Source: T1Sed10-7 sp046483565 (GTDB lineage: Bacteria; Actinomycetota; Nitriliruptoria; Nitriliruptorales; Nitriliruptoraceae). From it: DNA of 11,379 bases. Below the pieces are notes generated by a model that did no database searches, was not told where the DNA came from, and saw only the letters and a program-made list of their open reading frames with translations. Made by a program: the position numbers and the translations under genes. The DNA is taken from positions 1 through 11,379 of the forward strand of contig JAWOCZ010000067.1 in NCBI GenBank assembly GCA_046483565.1, in the 5' to 3' direction. Position 1 is the first letter of the stretch. Every line of letters begins with the position of its first letter. Of this stretch, positions 6,054 to 11,379 are shown one piece after another.

Positions 6054-6581
6054 GTGAACGAGGATCACTTGAGCGCGTACGCCAAGGCTGCACTCGCGAT
6101 CGCCGAGGGCGAGGGTGCGACCGAGGCCGTCGAGCGGGAGCTGCGAGCAGTCGCGCGCGCGATCGACGGCAACGACGAGCTGCGCACCGCACTGACCGAC
6201 CAGCAGCTCCCGCTGGGACGGCGCCTGGCTGCGGTCGAGGATGACCTGCTGGCCGCCGCCCATCCCGCCACCCGGACCGTGCTCGCCATGGTCCTGGCGG
6301 CGGAGCGTGCCGGTGAGCTCTCAGCGATCGTGGAGCACATGACCGACATGGTCGCCTCCGGGCGGGTCACGGCCGAGATCGCCTCCGCCGTCCCCCTCGA
6401 CGCGCAGCGTCGTACGGCGCTGACCGCCGCGCTGGAGCGGGCCACCGGCCACGAGCTCGACGTGCGGTTCGTGGTGGACGAGAGCGTGGTCGGGGGCGTG
6501 CGCGCGACCGTGGGCGACACGGTCATCGACGGCTCGCTGCTCAAGCGCATGTCCGAGCTGCGCACCCGCATCGGGCTGTGA
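6054..6581 (+). CDS. atpH: F1Fo ATP synthase subunit delta
   Basis: Delta (OSCP-like) joins the b stalk to the top of the alpha3-beta3 head. The 175-residue length is standard. A helical N-terminal domain covers about 1-105, followed by the conserved C-terminal segment with VGGVRATVGDTVIDGSLLKR, matching the family pattern GGxxxxxGDxxxDGSxxxR. The start is GTG 6054; GAGG at 6044-6047 overlaps the atpF stop codon, so the two genes are probably translated together. A 66-bp gap precedes atpA. Confidence 0.93.
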   Translation: MNEDHLSAYAKAALAIAEGEGATEAVERELRAVARAIDGNDELRTALTDQQLPLGRRLAAVEDDLLAAAHPATRTVLAMVLAAERAGELSAIVEHMTDMVASGRVTAEIASAVPLDAQRRTALTAALERATGHELDVRFVVDESVVGGVRATVGDTVIDGSLLKRMSELRTRIGL

Positions 6582-6588
6582 CCCGGCA

Positions 6589-6602
6589 CTGCACCCTGCA
6601 CC
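6589..6602 (+). repeat. Short tandem repeat in the atpH-atpA gap
   Basis: CTGCACC occurs twice in direct tandem. The rest of the 66-bp gap has no convincing stem; CACC at 6607-6610 could pair weakly with GGTG further along. Function unknown and possibly none. Confidence 0.4.
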
Positions 6603-6647
6603 GTCACACCAGGGCCCCACAGGTGGGCGAGGACGAGGATCGAAACC

Positions 6648-8258
6648 ATGGCTGAACTCGAGTTCCGGGCGGAGGACATCTCCGACGCCGTGCGACGCAT
6701 GCTCGAGGGCTACGAGCCCGGGCTGAGCGCTGAGCAGGTCGGTCGGGTGATCAACACCGGTGATGGCATCGCCAACCTCTCCGGGTTGCCCGGCGCGCTC
6801 GCCAACGAGCTGCTGGACTTCGGCGACGGGGTCTTCGGCATGGCGATGAACCTCGACGAGCGCACCATCGGTGCGGCGGTGTTCGCCGACTCCTCCCGCA
6901 TCCAGGAGGGGCAGACCGTGCGGCGCACCGAGCGGGTGCTGTCGGTACCCGTCGGTGATGCCCTGCTCGGTCGCGTCGTCGACCCCCTGGGCCGACCGAT
7001 CGACGGCAAGGGTCCGCTGGAGCAGTCCCGCGTGGACGGCCAGCGTGCGCTGGAGGTCCAGGCACCCGGCGTCGTCGACCGCCAGCCGGTGGATGAGCCG
7101 CTGCAGACCGGTATCAAGGTGATCGACGTCATGACCCCGATCGGGCGTGGCCAGCGGGAGCTGATCATCGGTGACCGCCAGACCGGGAAGACCGCGATCG
7201 CCATCGACACGATCATCAACCAGAAGCAGCTGTGGGGCACCGACGAGGCTGTCAAGTGCATCTACGTCGGGATCGGGCAGAAGGGCTCCACGATCGCCCA
7301 GGTCGTCGCGACCCTCGAGCAGTACGGCGCGTTGGACTACACCACCGTGGTCTCCGCGCCGGCGTCCTCGCCGGCGCCGTTCCAGTACATCGCCCCCTAC
7401 TCCGGCGCCGCCATCGGGGCGAACTGGATGTACAAGGGCGAGCACGCGCTGATCATCTACGACGACCTGTCCAAGCAGGCCGACGCCTACCGGCAGCTGT
7501 CGTTGCTGCTGCGGCGCCCACCGGGCCGTGAGGCGTACCCGGGTGACGTCTTCTACCTCCACTCCCGGCTGCTGGAGCGGGCCGCGAAGCTCAACGAGGA
7601 GCTCGGCGGCGGGTCGATGACCGCCCTGCCGATCGTCGAGACCAAGGCCAACGACGTGTCGGCCTTCATCCCGACCAACGTCATCTCCATCACCGACGGG
7701 CAGATCTTCCTCGAGACCGACCTGTTCTACCAGGGCGTGCGTCCCGCCATGAACGCCGGCGTGTCGGTCTCCCGGGTCGGCGGTGCAGCTCAGCGGCCGG
7801 CGATGAAGAAGGTGTCGGGGACCGTGCGGCTCGAGCTCGCCCAGTTCCGTGAGCTCGAGGCTTTCGCGCAGTTCGGCTCGGACCTCGACAAGGCATCGCA
7901 GCAGCAGATCACGCGCGGGCAGCGGGTCGTGGAGATCCTCAAGCAGGCCCAGTACCAGCCGCTCTCGGTCGAGCTGCAGGTCGCCTCGGTCGTGGCCGTG
8001 ACCTCCGGGACCCTCGATGAGCTTCCGGTGGTCGACGTCAGCCGCTTCGAGTCCGAGCTCCACACCTTCCTCCAGGACCGCCACGGTGGGCTGTTGCAGC
8101 AACTGTCCACCGAGAAGCTGTCCGACGAACTCGATGCCCAGCTGCGCTCCGCGATCCAGGACTTCGCGGCCGGCTTCACGCCGTCCGAGGTCGCCGAGGT
8201 CGAGGAGGAGGACGAGCGCTGGGAGGCCATGGCAGCCAGCAGCGAGCCCGTCGAGTGA
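6648..8258 (+). CDS. atpA: F1Fo ATP synthase subunit alpha
   Basis: Alpha subunits alternate with beta in the F1 head, bind nucleotide at non-catalytic sites and supply the arginine finger. The 536-residue protein shows the N-terminal beta-barrel (to about 95), Walker A GDRQTGKT at 175-182, a Walker B-like LIIYDD at 268-273, LSLLLRRPPGREAYPGD at 284-300, and the arginine finger R376 in VSVSRVGGAAQ. The start is ATG 6648 with GAGGAT at 6635-6640. Compared with the 513-residue E. coli protein it carries about 24 extra C-terminal residues (513-536), with ten acidic residues and one Arg. Mycobacterial alpha also has a C-terminal extension, which restrains ATP hydrolysis, but that one ends in basic residues. 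Whether this acidic tail has a similar role is open. A 72-bp gap precedes atpG. Confidence 0.97.
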   Translation: MAELEFRAEDISDAVRRMLEGYEPGLSAEQVGRVINTGDGIANLSGLPGALANELLDFGDGVFGMAMNLDERTIGAAVFADSSRIQEGQTVRRTERVLSVPVGDALLGRVVDPLGRPIDGKGPLEQSRVDGQRALEVQAPGVVDRQPVDEPLQTGIKVIDVMTPIGRGQRELIIGDRQTGKTAIAIDTIINQKQLWGTDEAVKCIYVGIGQKGSTIAQVVATLEQYGALDYTTVVSAPASSPAPFQYIAPYSGAAIGANWMYKGEHALIIYDDLSKQADAYRQLSLLLRRPPGREAYPGDVFYLHSRLLERAAKLNEELGGGSMTALPIVETKANDVSAFIPTNVISITDGQIFLETDLFYQGVRPAMNAGVSVSRVGGAAQRPAMKKVSGTVRLELAQFRELEAFAQFGSDLDKASQQQITRGQRVVEILKQAQYQPLSVELQVASVVAVTSGTLDELPVVDVSRFESELHTFLQDRHGGLLQQLSTEKLSDELDAQLRSAIQDFAAGFTPSEVAEVEEEDERWEAMAASSEPVE

Positions 8259-8271
8259 CCGACCGGCACGG

Positions 8272-8287
8272 GAGCACCTCGGTGCTC
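8272..8287 (+). promoter_or_regulatory. Hairpin in the atpA-atpG gap
   Basis: GAGCAC (8272-8277) pairs with GTGCTC (8282-8287) around the tetraloop CTCG. No T tract follows, so it is not a terminator. It could mark an mRNA processing or stability boundary. Confidence 0.4.
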
Positions 8288-8330
8288 ACCACGCCGCAGC
8301 GGCCGGTGGACGGCTCGCGAGGAGGTTCAG

Positions 8331-9209
8331 GTGGCAGGTAGCGGCCAGATCCGGGAGCTGAAGGGGCGGATCAAGGCCGTCCAGAGCACGCAGAAGATCA
8401 CGCGTGCCATGGAGATGATCGCGGCCTCCCGCATCCTCAAGGCCCAGGGCCGGGTGCGGGCCGCCCGCCCCTACGCCGAGGGGATCCACGACATCATCCG
8501 GGGCCTGGCGGTGTCCACCGAGGTGCGGTCGCACCCGCTGCTCGTCCAGCGGGAGCTCCAGCGCGTCGCCGTCATCGTCAACACCTCCGACCGCGGGCTC
8601 GCCGGCGCGTACAACGCCAACGTGCTCAAGGCGGCCGAGCTCACCATCGCCGAGGAGGAGGGCAAGGGGCGCACCGTCGATCTGTACGTGGTCGGGAAGA
8701 AGGGCGCCGGCTACTTCGCCTACCGGGGCCGTCGCGCGCTGCAGGTCTGGGAGGGCGTCGCCGACACCCCCGACATCGACGACGCCGGCGACATCGCCGA
8801 GCTCGTCATGGCGCGCTACCGGAGCGAGGAGCTCGACCGCGCGTGGCTGGTCTACACCGACTTCAAGAGCTCGTTGACCCAGACACCGGTCCGTATGGAG
8901 CTGCTGCCGGTCAAGCCCACCGAGTTCGAGGGTGGTCGGGAGATCTCCCCGGAGTTCATCTACGAGCCGGCGCAGGAACAGCTGCTCAACACCCTGATCC
9001 CACGGTACGTGGAGGCCAAGGTCCTGCACGGGTTGCTGGAGTCCTCAGCCTCCGAGCACGCCAGCCGACAGCGCGCCATGAAGGCGGCCACCGACAACGC
9101 CAAGGAGGTCTCCGGCAACCTGTCGCGGATCATGAACCAGGCCCGCCAGGAGCAGATCACCACGGAGATCTCGGAGATCGTCGGGGGTGCCGAGGCCTTG
9201 GGCGACTGA
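8331..9209 (+). CDS. atpG: F1Fo ATP synthase subunit gamma
   Basis: Gamma is the central shaft that couples c-ring rotation to the catalytic sites. The 292-residue protein begins with the conserved helix QIRELKGRIKAVQSTQKIT (6-24) and AMEMIAASR (26-34). It carries TSDRGLAGAYNANV at 85-98 and ends with the C-terminal helix containing SEHASRQRAMKAATDNA, the family signature. The start is GTG 8331, five bases after GAGGAGG at 8319-8325. Its length is close to the E. coli 287, and I see no sign of the loop insertion described for mycobacterial gamma, though that needs an alignment. A 133-bp C-rich gap separates it from atpD. Confidence 0.96.
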   Translation: MAGSGQIRELKGRIKAVQSTQKITRAMEMIAASRILKAQGRVRAARPYAEGIHDIIRGLAVSTEVRSHPLLVQRELQRVAVIVNTSDRGLAGAYNANVLKAAELTIAEEEGKGRTVDLYVVGKKGAGYFAYRGRRALQVWEGVADTPDIDDAGDIAELVMARYRSEELDRAWLVYTDFKSSLTQTPVRMELLPVKPTEFEGGREISPEFIYEPAQEQLLNTLIPRYVEAKVLHGLLESSASEHASRQRAMKAATDNAKEVSGNLSRIMNQARQEQITTEISEIVGGAEALGD

Positions 9210-9225
9210 GGCCCGACGCCGCAGC

Positions 9226-9330
9226 GCACCTGCCCCCCCTGCAACCCCCACAAACCCACCTACGCCACGCGCAGCACGAGCAACCCGCCCGGTCCACCAC
9301 ACCCCGGACCCGCAGGCGGCACGCACGCCC
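9226..9330 (+). promoter_or_regulatory. C-rich, G-poor leader between atpG and atpD
   Basis: From 9231 to 9310 I count 45 C, 13 G, 18 A and 4 T in 80 bases, a strong strand asymmetry compared with the flanking genes. The RNA would be nearly unstructured and resembles a Rho utilisation site or an open translational leader. No -10/-35 pair is visible. The frame of atpD is open back to 9187, but the composition and the lack of homology to subunit beta argue that this is untranslated. Confidence 0.45.
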
Positions 9331-9342
9331 AAGGAGCCGAGC

Positions 9343-10761
9343 ATGGCCACGCAATCCGCCGACGGTCGCATCATCCGCGTCATCGGTCCGGTCGTCGATG
9401 TCGAGTTCCCGCCCGGGGACCTCCCCGACATCAACTCCGCCCTGACCTTCGAGCGCCAGGACGACAGCGGGACGACCACCATCACCGCAGAGGTGGCGCA
9501 GCACCTCGGTGACCGTCGCGTCCGGGCGGTGTGCATGCAGCCGACCGACGGGGTGGTACGCGGCGCGGACGTGGTCGACACCGGTGGGCCGATCACGGTG
9601 CCGGTCGGCCCGGGGACCCTCGGCCACATCTACAACGTGCTCGGCCAACCCCTCGATGTGGAGGCCAGCACGATCGAGGCCGACACCCGGTGGGCGATCC
9701 ACCGTGAGCCGCCGCCCTTCGACGAGCTCGAGCCCCAGTCGGTGATGTTCGAGACCGGCATCAAGATCATCGACCTCATCGAGCCCTACGTGCAGGGTGG
9801 CAAGATCGGGATGTTCGGCGGCGCCGGCGTGGGCAAGACCGTGGTCATCCAGGAGATGATCAACCGGGTCGCCCAGCAGCACGGTGGTGTGTCGGTCTTC
9901 GCCGGTGTGGGCGAGCGCACCCGCGAAGGCAACGACCTCATGCTCGAGATGGAGGAGTCCGGCGTCCTCGAGAAGGCGGCGCTGGTCTTCGGTCAGATGG
10001 ACGAGCCACCCGGCGTGCGCCTGCGCGTCGCGCTGTCCGCGTTGACCATGGCGGAGTACTTCCGTGACGAGATGCGCCAGGACGTGCTGCTGTTCATCGA
10101 CAACGTCTTCCGGTTCGTCCAGGCCGGCTCCGAGGTCTCCACGCTGCTCGGGCGCATGCCCTCCGCCGTGGGCTACCAGCCGACCCTGACCAACGAGATG
10201 GGGCAGCTCCAGGAGCGCATCACCTCGACCAAGGGGCGCTCCATCACCTCGCTGCAGGCGGTCTACGTCCCGGCCGACGACATCACCGACCCGGCACCCC
10301 ACACCACCTTCGCCCACCTCGACGCGCAGACGGTGCTCAGCCGTGACATCGCCTCGCTGGGTATCTACCCCGCCGTCGACCCCCTGGACTCCACCTCGCG
10401 CATCCTCGATCCCGCGATCGTGGGACAGGAGCACTACGACGTCGCCACCCGGGTGCAGGAGGTCCTGCAGCGCTACAAGGACCTCCAGGACATCATCGCC
10501 ATCCTCGGGATCGATGAGCTGTCCGAGGACGACAAGGTCGTGGTCAGCCGGGCCCGCAAGGCCCAGCGCTTCTTCAGCCAGAGCTTCTACGTCGCGGAGC
10601 AGTTCACCGGCAACCCCGGGGTCTACGTCGGGATCGACGCCACGATCGAGGGGTTCAAGGCGCTGGTCGACGGCGACCTCGACGAGATCCCGGAGCAGGC
10701 CTTCCTCTACGCGGGCGACGTCGACGACGTCCAGCGCAAGGCCGCGGAACTGGCGAGCTGA
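9343..10761 (+). CDS. atpD: F1Fo ATP synthase subunit beta
   Basis: Beta carries the catalytic sites for ATP synthesis. The start is ATG 9343 because AAGGAG at 9331-9336 lies 6 nt upstream and the protein then begins MATQSADGRIIRVIGPVVDV, the family N-terminus; an upstream in-frame ATG at 9187 lies inside atpG and is rejected. The 472-residue product has Walker A GGAGVGKT at 159-166, the catalytic glutamate E191 in GVGERTREGNDL, Walker B LLFIDN at 249-254 (D253), and the DELSEDD loop at 391-397 that contacts gamma and epsilon. All expected residues are present. Its stop shares one base with the atpC start. Confidence 0.97.
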   Translation: MATQSADGRIIRVIGPVVDVEFPPGDLPDINSALTFERQDDSGTTTITAEVAQHLGDRRVRAVCMQPTDGVVRGADVVDTGGPITVPVGPGTLGHIYNVLGQPLDVEASTIEADTRWAIHREPPPFDELEPQSVMFETGIKIIDLIEPYVQGGKIGMFGGAGVGKTVVIQEMINRVAQQHGGVSVFAGVGERTREGNDLMLEMEESGVLEKAALVFGQMDEPPGVRLRVALSALTMAEYFRDEMRQDVLLFIDNVFRFVQAGSEVSTLLGRMPSAVGYQPTLTNEMGQLQERITSTKGRSITSLQAVYVPADDITDPAPHTTFAHLDAQTVLSRDIASLGIYPAVDPLDSTSRILDPAIVGQEHYDVATRVQEVLQRYKDLQDIIAILGIDELSEDDKVVVSRARKAQRFFSQSFYVAEQFTGNPGVYVGIDATIEGFKALVDGDLDEIPEQAFLYAGDVDDVQRKAAELAS

Positions 10762-11189
10762 TGGCGGACACCACCATGCCGGTGTCGGTGGTCTCCGCCG
10801 ACGAGCACGTCCTCGACGGTGAGGCGACCGAGCTCTACGCCCGCGGGGTGGAGGGCGAGATCGGGATCCTGCCCGGCCACGCTCCTGCGCTGATCGCGCT
10901 GGCCGTGGGGCCCCTGCGTGTGACGCTCGCGGACGGCAGCCGGGAGCGCATCGCCGTCCACCGGGGGGTGCTGTTCGTCGGCGACGATGGCAAGGTGATC
11001 GTGCTGGCGGACATCGCCGAGCGGGCGGAGGACATCGACGTCGAGCGCGCCCGCGCCAAGGCCGAACGCATCCAGGCGCGGCTCGACGGCGGCACGGCGG
11101 GCGAGCTGGAGGTGGAGCGCATCTCGCTGCGCAAACAGCAGCTGCGCATCCGGGTCGCGGAAGGCACCGAGGCCACCCCCTCGGGTTGA
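10761..11189 (+). CDS. atpC: F1Fo ATP synthase subunit epsilon
   Basis: Epsilon sits on the rotor and can block wasteful ATP hydrolysis through its C-terminal helices. The 142-residue protein has the N-terminal beta-sandwich domain (about 1-88, with GEIGILPGHAPALIAL at 32-47) and a complete helical C-terminal part (about 89-133), so the inhibitory element is not truncated as in some species. The ATG at 10761 overlaps the atpD TGA by one base and no strong ribosome binding site is seen, which implies translation by ribosomes coming off atpD. The last residues are polar and variable. It is the last gene of the operon. Confidence 0.94.
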   Translation: MADTTMPVSVVSADEHVLDGEATELYARGVEGEIGILPGHAPALIALAVGPLRVTLADGSRERIAVHRGVLFVGDDGKVIVLADIAERAEDIDVERARAKAERIQARLDGGTAGELEVERISLRKQQLRIRVAEGTEATPSG

Positions 11190-11199
11190 CCCTCGGGTC
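11178..11199 (+). repeat. Direct repeat and small hairpin at the atpC stop
   Basis: CCCTCGGGT occurs at 11178-11186 and again at 11190-11198. GACC and GGTC (11188-11199) can also pair around CTCG. The stem is very short and no T tract follows, so I do not call it a terminator. The remaining gap to murA shows no clear terminator either. Confidence 0.3.
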
Positions 11200-11285
11200 G
11201 CCTCCACGTCGCCACGACCGATCACCTCGGCGGTGCACGTCCACCCGGCCGGTGCTCCTCGCGCGGGTCACGGACGCCGTCTCGG

Positions 11286-11297
11286 TACGCTCACGGC
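11286..11297 (+). promoter_or_regulatory. Candidate leaderless promoter of murA
   Basis: TACGCT at 11286-11291 fits the TANNNT -10 form and is followed by 6 nt and then ATG 11298, so transcription would begin on the start codon. No Shine-Dalgarno sequence precedes this ATG, which agrees with a leaderless transcript. The -35 region is not convincing. Confidence 0.4.
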
Positions 11298-11379
11298 ATG
11301 TCGACCGCCCCCGGCCCAGCACCCGCTCCCGACGCCTTCCGCGTCCGGGGCGGGCCGCGGTTGGCGGGCACCGTACGGC
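11298..11379 (+). CDS. murA: UDP-N-acetylglucosamine 1-carboxyvinyltransferase, 5' end only
   Basis: The first 27 codons of a gene run off the window edge. After a Pro/Ala-rich start, the residues FRVRGGPRLAGTVR (14-27) match the N-terminal strand of MurA, which continues in family members into the GAKN segment with the catalytic-site lysine; that part lies beyond the window. MurA transfers enolpyruvate from PEP to UDP-GlcNAc, the first committed step of peptidoglycan synthesis. Position close after atpC matches other actinobacteria such as M. tuberculosis. The related EPSP synthase AroA is a less likely alternative. The ATG has no Shine-Dalgarno sequence but does have a -10-like element at leaderless spacing. 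Confidence 0.72.
   Translation, partial: MSTAPGPAPAPDAFRVRGGPRLAGTVR

Noticed and set aside
6321..8102. 593-codon minus-strand frame opposite atpH and atpA
   Set aside because: Same cause: codon-position GC bias keeps the opposite frame open. The + strand encodes an intact alpha subunit.
9187..9342. Upstream extension of atpD by 52 codons
   Set aside because: The extension starts inside atpG, is Pro/Ala/Arg-rich with no family similarity, and AAGGAG correctly precedes ATG 9343.
11190..11297. Intrinsic terminator after atpC
   Set aside because: No stable stem followed by a T run is present; only short stems without T tracts.
9157..11322. Very long open frame on the minus strand (721 codons) opposite atpD and atpC
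   Set aside because: It mirrors two clearly conserved genes. Its translation has the skewed Arg/Gly/Asp/His composition of an antisense frame in GC-rich DNA and no recognisable domain.
1..11379. A novel defence, mobile or biosynthetic system
   Set aside because: Every long + strand frame is accounted for by known housekeeping families; there are no transposase, phage, toxin or CRISPR signs.

Overview
The window is GC-rich DNA in which every convincing gene lies on the + strand. The gene order is sua5 - glyA - wecA - [atpZ - atpI - atpB - atpE - atpF - atpH - atpA - atpG - atpD - atpC] - murA (5' end only). This core (sua5, a WecA-type transferase, the whole F1Fo ATP synthase operon, then murA nearby) is the arrangement known from Actinomycetota such as Mycobacterium. 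Base composition, frequent GTG starts and one TTG start fit that phylum. Two features point away from mycobacteria and towards a deeper-branching actinobacterial lineage: glyA lies between sua5 and wecA, and separate atpF and atpH genes replace a b-delta fusion. The lineage assignment is inference; no marker gene in the window settles it.

Region 1 (1-3246) holds housekeeping genes. Sua5 makes threonylcarbamoyl-AMP for the tRNA t6A modification. GlyA is serine hydroxymethyltransferase. WecA is a membrane enzyme that starts lipid-linked cell-wall or glycan polymers. Region 2 (3247-3453) is the largest gap, 207 bp. It holds a weak hairpin after wecA, the best promoter candidate in the window (TTGGCG, 18 nt, TAACGT preceded by TGC), a 12-bp palindrome at the predicted transcription start, and a pyrimidine-rich leader. 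Region 3 (3454-11189) is a complete ten-gene ATP synthase operon. It encodes assembly factors AtpZ and AtpI, membrane subunits a, c and b, and soluble subunits delta, alpha, gamma, beta and epsilon. All catalytic residues I checked are present, and the c subunit looks proton-type. Region 4 (11190-11379) is a 108-bp gap and the first 27 codons of a MurA-like gene with a possible leaderless promoter.

The genes are ordinary and intact. I found no mobile element, CRISPR array, tRNA, rRNA or clear undescribed system, and no gene-free stretch longer than 300 bp. The points of interest are regulatory. Gaps before genes for multi-copy ATP synthase subunits (c, alpha, beta) are long, carry strong ribosome binding sites and show distinctive structure or composition, while genes for a and epsilon follow with almost no gap. 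There is also an acidic C-terminal tail on the alpha subunit and two possible leaderless-promoter arrangements.
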